Origin: Shewanella aestuarii
GTDB taxonomy: Bacteria; Pseudomonadota; Gammaproteobacteria; Enterobacterales; Shewanellaceae
Direction of reading: 5' to 3'
Assembly (NCBI RefSeq): GCF_011765625.1
Contig: NZ_CP050313.1
Span: 3,344,501-3,408,500, forward strand
DNA: 64,000 bases
A program made the translations under genes and the position numbers. Numbering within the stretch: the stretch's first letter is position 1; each line of letters begins with the position of its first letter. This document shows positions 19,855 through 28,966 of this stretch, piece after piece. The notes under the pieces are model-generated. The model was not told where the DNA came from, did no database searches, and saw nothing but the letters and a program-made list of their open reading frames with translations.

Positions 19855-21945
19855 CTAATTGTTTAATTGATAACTTGTGATGTCAGCCTCATTAGCCACC
19901 TTCAAAGTGAGTAATAATGACTGTTCATTTGCACTCGATAACCCAAAAAATTTGCGGATGGTGTTCGCTGGAAACGACATTATTGTTTCGGTTTCTAAGT
20001 CGGCATTAATGCGTTGAATTTTGTCTTCTTGATTAGTGCGTTCAATAAAATAAACAAAGCCATTTTCGTAATAAAAAGAGCCAAAATCATACTTAGCTAA
20101 GCGATCGGTAATTTGTATGCTCTCATTAGTTGACGCATCAAAACGCCAGATGCCGTTTAAATTAAAGCGAGACATATACAAAATGTTAGCTGTTTCGCCC
20201 TCAACAGCATAATTACCTCTACCAAACTTAATCGGCTGTAATTGATGATTTAGAGAATAACGATAAATTGCACTTTGCTCATTCTCAGTACCCTTGAAAT
20301 AAATCGCTTGCCCATCTTTAGACCAACTAATGTTTTCAGCCGCTAGGTCACCAATATCAACGCTTTCAAATAATTCTGATTCCGTATTACCCAAAAATAA
20401 GGTTTGTTTATCATCAGAATTAATCGTAACAGCAAACATTTGACTGGTAGGTGATGTAGCGGCGACACCTGCATTACCCATATTTCTGGTTAGGTTCTTA
20501 CTGCTTATCTGATTATTTTTCCAAATAGACCATAATTGAGACCGATTAGACAAAAACAAGATATCATCAGTGGTTTTTGAATATCGCGCATACAGATCAC
20601 GAGACGAAGAAGATATTGTTCTGACAACTTTTTGATCATCATAATTAATCTGCGCAATATATTCTTTAGAGATATGTTCACTGATATAAAGCGTATTGGT
20701 CGCATTGGAAAAACTGACACTACTTGGCAAGCCTTCATGACTGACTGTCGAAATAATTTGCCCTTTTAAGTCTACTTTCGATATCGCTAGCGTTGCTGCA
20801 TCAATATGGTTAACAAAAAACAGGTTATCTTTTGTACTGTAATCAAAATCAACAATCGCCACTTTATTAGCTATCACATCGGTTAGCTGGCCTGCCGCAT
20901 TTTGAATAAGCAAACTCATTTGTAACGAGGAGCTTTTTTCACGAATAAAGGCAACCCCTTGATTATTTGCTAATTCATGGGGTGAGAAATCAATTTCATT
21001 TTTACCTGGCTCGGTTAACTGAGCCATTTTTTGGGTACCTATAGAATATGAAAACAAGGCAACGCGATCACTTAATTGCTTAGCAAAAATCAGCGTGTCA
21101 TCATCGCTATTGGACCAAGTTAGCACCCGCTTATAGGGAAGGTAAAAGCAGCCTTCGGTGACTAACTCGTCTGTGTTTTGCAATAAATTTCTGACTCTAA
21201 CTTCACAAGCACCGGCAGAAGATAATCTGATATAGGCTAACTTCTCATCAGTTGCCGACCAAGCAGGTGAAGCTTCTTCATACTCACCAAAAGAGATTAA
21301 TTTTAACGGCGAGTCATTATTACGTAGATCTTTTAAGTATATTTTTCCTAGTAAGTCACCACTTCGCCACTGCAATGCCAGTAGTTCACCGCTATTAGAA
21401 ACGGCAATGTGCTCCTCAACCCCTTCAAAATTAGTCACTTTATTCTTAATAGTTGATAGATTTGATGTGGCGGGTTCGGTTTGAAAGTTCGTTTTGAAAA
21501 AATGGTAACCTGAATAGCTCAATAACAGAATAAACATCAAACTAAACACCTTCACCATCCATCGAGAGTAGGTATTAGCAGGCTGAATTTGATTTGCTTG
21601 ATTAGGATTGCTGGTTTGAGCAGTAATCGTTTCAATAGGAAGAACCAATTGATAACCTAATTTAGGTAAAGTGAGTAATAACTCATCTTCAATATTGAGA
21701 TCTTTAAATGACTTGCGAATAAGCCAAACCGAGTTAGTAAAGCCCTTTTCGCCAACACCTTGATTTCCATCCCAAATGACATCAATTGCCGTTTGGCGAG
21801 AAACAATATGATCAGGACTGTCAATGAACAACTTCAGTAATTCAAATACTTTGGCCGACAATTTTACCGTCTTATCATCACAACTTAATGTCATGATGCT
21901 GCAATCTAATACACAAGGCCCTATTTGATACTGAACTGACTCCAT
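19855..21945 (-). CDS. CadC-like membrane transcription regulator with TolB-type beta-propeller
   Basis: Residues 1-105 form an OmpR/PhoB-type winged helix (segments KLSAKVFELLKLFIDSPDHI and GEKGFTNSVWLIRKSFKD). One membrane helix follows near 130-150 (VKVFSLMFILLLSYSGYHFF), and the remaining 545 residues look like a WD40/TolB-type periplasmic propeller with recurring ISWSKDGQAIYF-like blades. This is the CadC/ToxR plan: a one-component regulator binding DNA in the cytoplasm and sensing outside. It lies 179 bases upstream of the pseudo-subtilase gene on the same strand, so it may control both subtilase genes. The ATG at 21945 is preferred over the preceding TTG; GAGGG lies just upstream. Confidence 0.85.
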   Translation of the reverse strand: MESVQYQIGPCVLDCSIMTLSCDDKTVKLSAKVFELLKLFIDSPDHIVSRQTAIDVIWDGNQGVGEKGFTNSVWLIRKSFKDLNIEDELLLTLPKLGYQLVLPIETITAQTSNPNQANQIQPANTYSRWMVKVFSLMFILLLSYSGYHFFKTNFQTEPATSNLSTIKNKVTNFEGVEEHIAVSNSGELLALQWRSGDLLGKIYLKDLRNNDSPLKLISFGEYEEASPAWSATDEKLAYIRLSSAGACEVRVRNLLQNTDELVTEGCFYLPYKRVLTWSNSDDDTLIFAKQLSDRVALFSYSIGTQKMAQLTEPGKNEIDFSPHELANNQGVAFIREKSSSLQMSLLIQNAAGQLTDVIANKVAIVDFDYSTKDNLFFVNHIDAATLAISKVDLKGQIISTVSHEGLPSSVSFSNATNTLYISEHISKEYIAQINYDDQKVVRTISSSSRDLYARYSKTTDDILFLSNRSQLWSIWKNNQISSKNLTRNMGNAGVAATSPTSQMFAVTINSDDKQTLFLGNTESELFESVDIGDLAAENISWSKDGQAIYFKGTENEQSAIYRYSLNHQLQPIKFGRGNYAVEGETANILYMSRFNLNGIWRFDASTNESIQITDRLAKYDFGSFYYENGFVYFIERTNQEDKIQRINADLETETIMSFPANTIRKFFGLSSANEQSLLLTLKVANEADITSYQLNN

Positions 21946-22212
21946 CAACCCTCACCTAACAAACTATTATTATTTTAGAGATACATCATAAATAAACTTT
22001 ACTTAAAAACCATTAGGCTGTCAGACTGCAAATGATACAAATTAGGGTAACTATTTATAATAGAACAACTTTAAATAGGTAACACTTTGTATCAAATGTA
22101 TAGCTAGTCAAAAATGATACATAAAAAAGCAATATTCAGCGCTTTTTGGTCTTCATTATCCTAAACAGGATACCACTGAAAACTAGTATTTACACTTTAT
22201 TAACATTTATTG

Positions 22213-22884
22213 CTAACGCCTATTGATAGTGATATCAGAAATACAGCCATGCTCTGTTTGCATAAGGGCCCCTTTTAGCATGCTTGCCGCTTCGTCAGCC
22301 GTCATAAAGCTGGACGTATCTATGGTTTTAGCGCTATTTATCCAAAATGCGGTATCCATTCCTCCTGGGTATACCGCAGTAAATCGAATAGGCTTAGCTT
22401 TTAACTCTAATCGCAGTGACTCAAGCAAACCTTTTACTCCCCACTTTACTGCACAATAGGTTGATTCTTCTGGTTTGGGTACTTGTGCCGCCGTCGACAT
22501 GACCACTACCACATTGATAGCTAAATCTTGATACCGCTTCACCACTTCACGTAAAAATAAACAGGCAGACAATAAATTATTTTCAATAACGGCTGCTATA
22601 TCATCTGGTTTCTGAGTATCTAAAGGGCCAAAACACCCACTGCCTGCAGAAAATATAATACAAGTGGGTGTTATAGGTAGCTCATCAAACAGCAATGAAA
22701 CAGACTGTGCATTTGATAAATCAACACTTTTACTACCAAGTAAATACTGCTGATGACATGCACTTGCGGTATCGGCTAAACGCTCTGGATTACGCCCACT
22801 GATAAAAATAGGCTGATGATCTGCGCTGTATTGTTTTGCAATTGCCGCACCAAGGCCACTACTTGCTCCCATAATTAAAATCAT
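22213..22884 (-). CDS. short-chain dehydrogenase/reductase
   Basis: This 223-residue classical SDR has the N-terminal NAD(P) motif MGASSGLGAA (TGxxxGxG type), FSAGSG in the NNAG position, a Ser in VVMSTAAQ, the catalytic pair in YCAVKWG (YxxxK), and VYPGGMDTAF after it. It probably reduces or oxidises a small carbonyl or alcohol with NAD(P)H in the cytoplasm; substrate is not evident. AAGGTGA precedes the ATG at good distance. It is monocistronic and about 270 bases upstream of the regulator gene on the same strand, with no sign that the two are linked. Confidence 0.9.
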   Translation of the reverse strand: MILIMGASSGLGAAIAKQYSADHQPIFISGRNPERLADTASACHQQYLLGSKSVDLSNAQSVSLLFDELPITPTCIIFSAGSGCFGPLDTQKPDDIAAVIENNLLSACLFLREVVKRYQDLAINVVVVMSTAAQVPKPEESTYCAVKWGVKGLLESLRLELKAKPIRFTAVYPGGMDTAFWINSAKTIDTSSFMTADEAASMLKGALMQTEHGCISDITINRR

Positions 22885-23419
22885 TCACTCACCTTTAAAT
22901 TACAAACTGACACAAAACTCGTCACATCACACTATAGCGAACAAGTACATTTTTGGGTGATTAATTCCGTGGCTACCATGCCGTCACTCAACAAAAAAAT
23001 GAACAAATAGGCTTAAATAGCAATTATTTGACGCTTATCAAGCTTAAAATGCTAACGATTTGTTAAAAAATTTGAATCTTCAGCATAGTTTGAGTTATCT
23101 TGTTCTCGGCGAAGGAAGCGCGCACATGCAAATTAGGCTTTTTCATTATCAACCGGGTCAAAGGTAATGTGAAATGAACTAATTTTCATGGAAGAATTTA
23201 AGAAGGTTTTGCAAGTATTAAATAGCAATATTGTTGGATGCATCCCCCTGTAAATCAGTTTCCTGCCAATTTTTGTTTCGCTGCGGCACTTGATGTCTCA
23301 GCTGCAATAAATCATCAATAATAATGTCGTTTTTGGTAATCACTTTTTGATGCCACAACATTATGCAACATATTGATATAACCAAATTATCGAATAATGC
23401 TTTGCAAGGGTGAATAACA
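22885..23419. other. intergenic region between divergent genes
   Basis: This 535-base AT-rich stretch lies between the SDR gene and the divergent repeat protein gene. It should hold promoters for both. I see no RNA gene, clear palindrome or convincing ORF; a 21-codon reading frame from 23189 has nothing to recommend it. Confidence 0.5.
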
Positions 23420-26194
23420 ATGAATGCAGCTAGTCTACCTAGCCAACAAAACACCATTATTGAAGAAATTAAAAATCGTGTTCTAGAAATAGACGCGCTT
23501 CGTAATGGCACAAAACATCCCCAAGAAATCGACTTACCGCTAGATTATGTATCAGCGTTAGATGAGATAACTCAGATTGATCGTGAAGAGATTGAAGATA
23601 TTGCCCGTGATGTTATTGCAAAACATAAGAACATCACTCGCTATGTGCCGCAAAAACGCCAAAAAACCAAAGAGCGCGATCTCAACCACTGGTTAATTAA
23701 TATTTCATTACTATTAATTGGCGTGGTCGTTGTGCAAGTTGTGTTTTTGGACGATGGCAGCCCCAAAGATCCGCATGAAAAAACATTTGCAACCAAAGTG
23801 GCCACCACAGATTTTAGTGCATTTGGTGATGATATTAGCGATACATTTGCAAGTGTAATTCAAGCGGCACAAGCCGTCATACCCACTCGTGACTCATTAG
23901 CAGATTTACCTTTTAGCTATAACGATGTAGAACAAGCCGCAGCAGAAACTTATTCCGCAATTGTCACCTCAACGCAAGATCTATTCGTTGAAGAATCACC
24001 AAGCCAATTGCTCCCAGAGCAAACCGAATCGTCACAACAAGCGAGTGCTGACATAAAGCTTGCCAATACCGTTACTGAATCATTAACGCCAGATGTTTCA
24101 GAGAATCAAACAGTCGAAGAAATAGCAGCGATTGAGTTTGCCATGACTCAAGCAAATCTCCCGGCAAAAAATATCAATGTTGTCGCGACAGAACAAATTA
24201 GCCAAGACGCTGATGTTAATCAGATAACTGAGCACAATGATGCACAGACGCTACAAGATCAGAGGTTAAGCAAAGCCGCTCTGATTGATGATGCAGTTGT
24301 TGAAGTGATTGACGTTGCGGATGTGACTGAAGTGACTGAAGTGCCTGCAACGGTCGACGTTGCTGATGTAAGTGAAGTGACTGAAGTGCCTGCAACGGTC
24401 GAAGTTGCTGACGTAAGTGAAGTGACTGAAGTGCCTGCAACGGTTGAAGTTGCTGATGTAAGTGAAGTGACTGAAGTGCCTGCAACGGTCGAAGTTGCTG
24501 ATGTAAGTGAAGTGACTGAAGAGCCTGCAACGGTCGAAGTTGCTGATGTAAGTGAAGTGACTGAAGTGCCTGCAACGGTCGAAGTTGCTGACGTAAGTGA
24601 AGTGACTGAAGTGCCTGCAAAGGTTGAAGTTGCAGATGTAAGTAAAGTGCCTACAACGGTCAAAATTGCTGATGTAAGTGCAGCGAAGGAAGTGCCTGCA
24701 ACTGTCGAAGTTGCTGATGCAAGTGAAGTGACTGAAGTGCCTGCAACGGTCGAAGTTGCTGATGTAAGTGCAGCGACGGAAGTGCCTGTAACGGTCGAAG
24801 TTGCTGAAGTGGTTAAAGACGTTAACCTTGCACATGTCACCGATGCACAAGTGACATCGACAGACGTAGCTTCAACAACAATAACCACAACAGCTAGTCA
24901 TCCCCTTGATAAATCGAGCCTCGAGGAAACTAAACAAGCGGAAAAAACAGCTGCAATACTTGCTCAACAAGATCAATCGCAATCGCTCCAAGCGATAGAC
25001 AGCCAATCTAAAGCTGAAGCAGGATTGTTCGACACAGTTAGAAATAAGTTTAATGCGTTTGTGGCCAGCATCATGAGCTCTGAGGTTGAAACACATGTCG
25101 CTAGCCAATCAACAAATGCACAAAAGGCTCAAACAGTTTCAAAAACCGCAATCAATGAACTCGAGACCACTGTAGCCGCTCCCATTAAGACAGTTGAAAC
25201 CACAGCAATAGAAGTGGCATCGTCACCTTTACCAGCCGAAGCTGCGAGCTCAATTGGTGAGCTAGAGTCAGAATTAGTCACTCAAACCGTTGAGACAAGT
25301 GAAATACTCGAGTCGGATATAAGCAATGAAGATGCAATATTACAGGTTGAAACATCTGCAGGACTGATTGAACCACATATAGTCACTCATGATGAAGGTT
25401 TAACAGTAGGTAACTCAGCCCCAATATCAACTGCCCCCGAATCGACACCACAAGCGGAAGAGTTAGTTAAGATAGTGGAACCTCAAGACAATACAATAGA
25501 GAGCATTGCCACTGAAGCAGATGCCGAAATTGCCATCACAGAAAAAGTTACACCAGAAGAGGCAATACTTACCGTTGGCCTTGCTCAGCCCATTTCTACC
25601 GAACCTGAGCCGCAAGCGTTGACCACTAAAACGCCTAGTCCTACAGATGAACCTGTAACCGTTGCAACTGAAATCATCACAGACAAAAGCACGACTCAAG
25701 TCACTCGTATCACACTCGATTCAGATGATGCTATTGATGAGGTCACTGAAAAAATTATTGCCGCTCAGCAAGCACCAATTCAACAACCAGTAATTCAACA
25801 GCCAGCCGTTCAACCTGTAGGTTTTAATGGGCTTAACTTAAAGCTGCAACTAAACTCGATTGTTGACCTGTCGCAACTGGCAAAAATGTCGGTAAATCAA
25901 TTTTATGGTTTTGAAGCAAGACTGCCTAAGCCAGCAGATAATATTCCATTACCTGTGAATGATTTAAAGGCCCATCCATTGATTAAAGATATTTACCTAT
26001 CGGAACAAAGCAATGTGATTGTTAAACTCGCCTCGTCATTTGGCGAAGACTCAGAGCTCACCTTTATCCCGAGCGTGACGACTAATGGCGGGTTTATTAA
26101 TTGGAAATGTAATACCAATATCGACCCTTCCCTGTTAACGGGTCCCGGTGAATCGCCATGCGACTTAACCAAAAGCGCAGCGGTGAATCCCTAA
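23420..26194 (+). CDS. repeat-rich single-pass membrane protein with pilin-like C-terminal domain
   Basis: This 924-residue protein is not a family I can name. Residues 1-92 are charged and cytoplasmic-looking, and a single membrane helix follows near 93-112 (WLINISLLLIGVVVVQVVFL). A long acidic, Ala/Thr/Val/Glu-rich region follows, including eleven 15-residue repeats (consensus VADVSEVTEVPATVE, residues 299-460). After more low-complexity sequence, residues about 810-924 look folded: LTFIPSVTTNGGFINWKC, then a second Cys about 18 residues later in ESPCDL. That pattern resembles the disulfide-closed C-terminal part of type IV pilins. A good ribosome site (AGGGTG) precedes the ATG. It is monocistronic with its own terminator; likely the C-domain is presented outside on a long stalk. 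Confidence 0.8.
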   Translation: MNAASLPSQQNTIIEEIKNRVLEIDALRNGTKHPQEIDLPLDYVSALDEITQIDREEIEDIARDVIAKHKNITRYVPQKRQKTKERDLNHWLINISLLLIGVVVVQVVFLDDGSPKDPHEKTFATKVATTDFSAFGDDISDTFASVIQAAQAVIPTRDSLADLPFSYNDVEQAAAETYSAIVTSTQDLFVEESPSQLLPEQTESSQQASADIKLANTVTESLTPDVSENQTVEEIAAIEFAMTQANLPAKNINVVATEQISQDADVNQITEHNDAQTLQDQRLSKAALIDDAVVEVIDVADVTEVTEVPATVDVADVSEVTEVPATVEVADVSEVTEVPATVEVADVSEVTEVPATVEVADVSEVTEEPATVEVADVSEVTEVPATVEVADVSEVTEVPAKVEVADVSKVPTTVKIADVSAAKEVPATVEVADASEVTEVPATVEVADVSAATEVPVTVEVAEVVKDVNLAHVTDAQVTSTDVASTTITTTASHPLDKSSLEETKQAEKTAAILAQQDQSQSLQAIDSQSKAEAGLFDTVRNKFNAFVASIMSSEVETHVASQSTNAQKAQTVSKTAINELETTVAAPIKTVETTAIEVASSPLPAEAASSIGELESELVTQTVETSEILESDISNEDAILQVETSAGLIEPHIVTHDEGLTVGNSAPISTAPESTPQAEELVKIVEPQDNTIESIATEADAEIAITEKVTPEEAILTVGLAQPISTEPEPQALTTKTPSPTDEPVTVATEIITDKSTTQVTRITLDSDDAIDEVTEKIIAAQQAPIQQPVIQQPAVQPVGFNGLNLKLQLNSIVDLSQLAKMSVNQFYGFEARLPKPADNIPLPVNDLKAHPLIKDIYLSEQSNVIVKLASSFGEDSELTFIPSVTTNGGFINWKCNTNIDPSLLTGPGESPCDLTKSAAVNP
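24314..24799 (+). repeat. eleven tandem 45-bp coding repeats
   Basis: These are in-frame 45-base units encoding VADVSEVTEVPATVE variants inside the 23420-26194 gene. Ten units are 45 bases and the eighth is 36 bases, so it has lost three codons. Middle units are almost identical in DNA while the last three diverge, the pattern expected of recent expansion. Reverse-strand reading frames across this stretch are artefacts of the repeat. Confidence 0.95.
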
Positions 26195-26237
26195 ATCAGT
26201 TGGCGATACAAAAGTCCATATATACTCGATATAAAAC

Positions 26238-26268
26238 AAAGGGCATAAGATGATTCTTATGCCCTTTT
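26238..26268. terminator. bidirectional rho-independent terminator
   Basis: A 13-bp perfect stem (26238-26250 with 26255-26267) with a 4-base loop is flanked by A-run and T-run. It ends the repeat-protein transcript and can serve the convergent symporter transcript. Confidence 0.9.
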
Positions 26269-26410
26269 AACACTATTACAGTATGAACCCAAACGCCCTA
26301 TATTGGTTGTCATACATTCTCAGTTTCAAAAGTCTCTGCTTGATATGCACTCAGTTCAAACCATCTGTGACACAAGCGCTCAAGCCATTATTCGCAGTTC
26401 AAGTTATCAA

Positions 26411-27622
26411 TCATTGTGCAGTCTGTTGATAATGTTTACCGTTAATTCGCTCAACAATTTGCGTTGCGGTTAAATCATGCACCACATTAATGACAGTTGA
26501 TGCGGCATCAGTTAACGCTCCCAGCACCACTAAAATAGGGATCACCTCCATAGGTAAACCTAAGGTGGTCACAATAAATATTTCACCTAAAAAGGCACCG
26601 CCGGGAACACCGCCAATCACAAATGCAGACAATACTGAAATAAGAATCGTGATCATAAAGACATCAGCGCTAAATTCTAGGCCAAGCAAAGAGTAGATAA
26701 AAACGATTTTTAACGCGGTGATCATCGCTGCCCCGCCTTTATTTAAATTCACCAATAATGGCAAACTGATTTCAGCAATTTGTTCTTTTAAGCCCATTTT
26801 ATTAGCACTTTGAATCGTCACCGGTAAAGTGGCTAATGACGAACTGGTCCCCAAAGCTGTCACAGCAGGCACTAACATATGTTGCCAAAATACTTTCACT
26901 CCTTTGTTGCCACCTCCAAGCCAGGCATAAAAGGTCGACCCTAAGGTTAAATAAATGGCTGTAGCAATGAAAAATAGCCCCACAGCACGAGCAAATGTTG
27001 TCATTAACTGCGCATCTTGGCTAGCCATGGTCGCCGCAAAATATGCCCCTAATCCAACAGGCGCTAAATACATTAAGATACCAATAATCTTCATGATCAC
27101 AGTGTTCAGACTATCCAGCAAATCCGCAACTTTGATACCGTCAACACCCGATTGGCCAATAGCAATTCCGCTGATCACAGACATAATAATTAACGCTAAA
27201 ATATTCGATTTAGATAGCAGCCCTACAAAGTCATTTGTGGTCAGCAAGCTAACAAAATCCATATTTCCCGCCACATTGTCTACCGACTGAGTCAGATCTA
27301 ATGTTACCCCTTGGGCAGGATCAAAAGCTTGAGCTAAAAACACCATAGCAACAGATGGGATCACCGCCATCACAACAGATACAGCCATGATAGAAATTAA
27401 AATAGCTCCTAATTTTTTTAAATCGGTCATGCGGGCAATAGATGACATCACACTAACTGCCACCAGCGGAACAATAATCATAAACAACAAGTTAAGAAAA
27501 ATTTGCCCAATCGGTTTTAGCTTGATAGCAACATCAGGTAACCATAAGCCCAACACACTGCCTAGAAGTAAAGCTGATAATAAAATCAGTGAAGAGCGAT
27601 AAACACGAAATAATTTCCACAT
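26411..27622 (-). CDS. dicarboxylate/amino acid:cation symporter (DAACS family)
   Basis: This protein of about 403 residues has the GltP/DctA-type layout of eight helices and two hairpins. Family marks are LFLNLLFMIIVPLVAVSVMS near residues 40-60, the Ser-rich hairpin ALGTSSSLATLPVTIQSANK, and VNLNKGGAAMITA. It takes up an acidic amino acid or C4-dicarboxylate with Na+ or H+ at the inner membrane; the exact substrate cannot be read here. The start at 27622 (MWKLFRV) with a GGA upstream is preferred over 27649. It is monocistronic. Confidence 0.9.
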   Translation of the reverse strand: MWKLFRVYRSSLILLSALLLGSVLGLWLPDVAIKLKPIGQIFLNLLFMIIVPLVAVSVMSSIARMTDLKKLGAILISIMAVSVVMAVIPSVAMVFLAQAFDPAQGVTLDLTQSVDNVAGNMDFVSLLTTNDFVGLLSKSNILALIIMSVISGIAIGQSGVDGIKVADLLDSLNTVIMKIIGILMYLAPVGLGAYFAATMASQDAQLMTTFARAVGLFFIATAIYLTLGSTFYAWLGGGNKGVKVFWQHMLVPAVTALGTSSSLATLPVTIQSANKMGLKEQIAEISLPLLVNLNKGGAAMITALKIVFIYSLLGLEFSADVFMITILISVLSAFVIGGVPGGAFLGEIFIVTTLGLPMEVIPILVVLGALTDAASTVINVVHDLTATQIVERINGKHYQQTAQ

Positions 27623-28073
27623 AAGACATCCGATAAAATGTATAAGCATAACTAACTTAGGTTAACTAATTACTTTATACAATGGATTAACGATTAACGG
27701 TCAGAATCACCAGTTACGCATTGGGTTGCTCGCCATGCATAATATTGATAGATATCACATATTAGACAGAAAGTTTGTAGGGGATTTTTTACAACGACAA
27801 GCTCAACTCGGTTTTGAATGATTTATTTATCTCGCGTCACTCCCATGTAACCATGGCTATACCCCTTGAAGAATAAGCATTTACAGGTTTATATCCAAGC
27901 TGATAACTGTGCGATTACACACTGAAAGTTAATGATTAGACAGGTAATTCTATCCAAGCTAAAGAGCTTAAAAGAACAGCAACTATGCTCTATACTGAAC
28001 TCAGATAATAATCGCTATTAAACAAGCTTAACGGATTATTATCCACCATAAACTACCAAGCTTTGGAGGCACT
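27623..28073. other. intergenic region between divergent genes
   Basis: About 450 bases lie between the symporter and the YdcH gene. It is AT-rich and should hold divergent promoters. I see no gene, tandem repeat or strong hairpin. Confidence 0.5.
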
Positions 28074-28319
28074 ATGTTAGGCGAAAACCACGCATTACGA
28101 GTTGAATTTCCAGATCATTTAGACACCATCACATCCCTCAATAACAACGACACAAACTTTGCGGCTGAGCTTAAAGAATACGACAATCTTGACAAAGAAA
28201 TTCGTGAGCTTGAATTAGCTGGCAGTCCAGTGTCAGATGAAACCTTGCATCAGTTAAAACAACAACGCATGGCACTAAAAGATTCGTTAGTATTACGCAT
28301 ACAACAATTTGAAGGCTAA
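28074..28319 (+). CDS. YdcH family protein (DUF465)
   Basis: This 81-residue, highly charged helical protein has the YdcH/DUF465 arrangement: an N-terminal LRVEFPDHLDTI stretch, then KEYDNLDKEIRELE, then a second helix ending in LVLRIQQFEG. Such proteins form short antiparallel coiled coils; their function is not established. GGAGG sits right upstream of the ATG. It is monocistronic. Confidence 0.88.
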   Translation: MLGENHALRVEFPDHLDTITSLNNNDTNFAAELKEYDNLDKEIRELELAGSPVSDETLHQLKQQRMALKDSLVLRIQQFEG

Positions 28320-28387
28320 CCTCAAGCGATCAAACCCACTTACTAAATTTGTCGACTGAGTCTAAATATAGGCTCAATCGGCGTTAG

Positions 28388-28900
28388 TTAATACTCCTAG
28401 ATAGCCAAGCATTGGCGGCAATTTGTCAACTAGGCAATAAACCCATTGGCATTAAGTTAGCGCCATATTTTGATATGTCCCACTTTATTGCAGTTGCCAA
28501 TATTATTAAAAAATACCCCGTCCAGTTCATCACCTGCATTAACTCCATTGGTAATACATTGGTTATCGATCCGCATACTGAGCAACCCATTATTAAACCT
28601 AGAGGTGGATTTGGCGGTTTATGTGGTGATGACATTAAACCTATCGGGCTTGCCAATGTTCGCGCCTTTAGACAACTGTTAGATGACAATGTACAAATCA
28701 TTGGCGTTGGCGGGATTAAAACAGGAATAGATGCATTTGAATACTTATTAGCTGGTGCAGATGCTGTGCAAATTGCCACCTGTTTTGAAAAACAAGGGCC
28801 GGATTGCTTCGCCCGTATTGAGCAAGAGTTGAGTGATTTTATGCAAGCCAAAGGCTACCGTGAGCTAGCTGATGCAAAAGGTAAATTAAAGCCGTTATAA
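28388..28900 (+). pseudogene. class 1A dihydroorotate dehydrogenase, 5'-deleted remnant
   Basis: The reading frame matches the C-terminal half of class 1A (PyrDA-type) dihydroorotate dehydrogenase, a FMN enzyme of about 310 residues. Visible are KPIGIKLAPYFDM, ITCINSIGNTLVIDP, IKPRGGFGGLCGDDIKP, the FMN phosphate-binding IIGVGGIKTG, and the C-terminal GYRELADAKGKLKPL. The first 150 or so residues, with the catalytic Cys loop and substrate-binding Asn residues, are missing: the frame opens after a TAG at 28385-28387 and the 65 bases before contain nothing similar. No ATG or ribosome site starts it well (a TTG at 28412 is possible). A dead remnant is the simplest reading. Housekeeping pyrimidine synthesis presumably uses another pyrD elsewhere. 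Confidence 0.85.
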
Positions 28901-28916
28901 ACAGCTGAAGTAACAA

Positions 28917-28946
28917 GAAAATGAATGCATTTTGGCATTCATTTTC
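28917..28946. terminator. bidirectional rho-independent terminator
   Basis: A 12-bp stem (28917-28928 with 28935-28946) with a 6-base loop, A-rich before and T-rich after, lies between the convergent pyrD remnant and the aldo/keto reductase. Confidence 0.85.
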
Positions 28947-28966
28947 TTTTGTTTAGCTTATATCCC

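Noticed and set aside
23189..23254. 21-codon frame upstream of the repeat protein
   Set aside because: It is too short and lacks any supporting signal.
24314..24799. CRISPR-like regular repeat spacing
   Set aside because: Units are contiguous with no unique spacers, and they encode a continuous protein.
24216..24888. three long reverse-strand frames across the repeat array
   Set aside because: They mirror the 45-bp coding repeats of the plus-strand gene; repeats whose length is a multiple of three keep all frames open.
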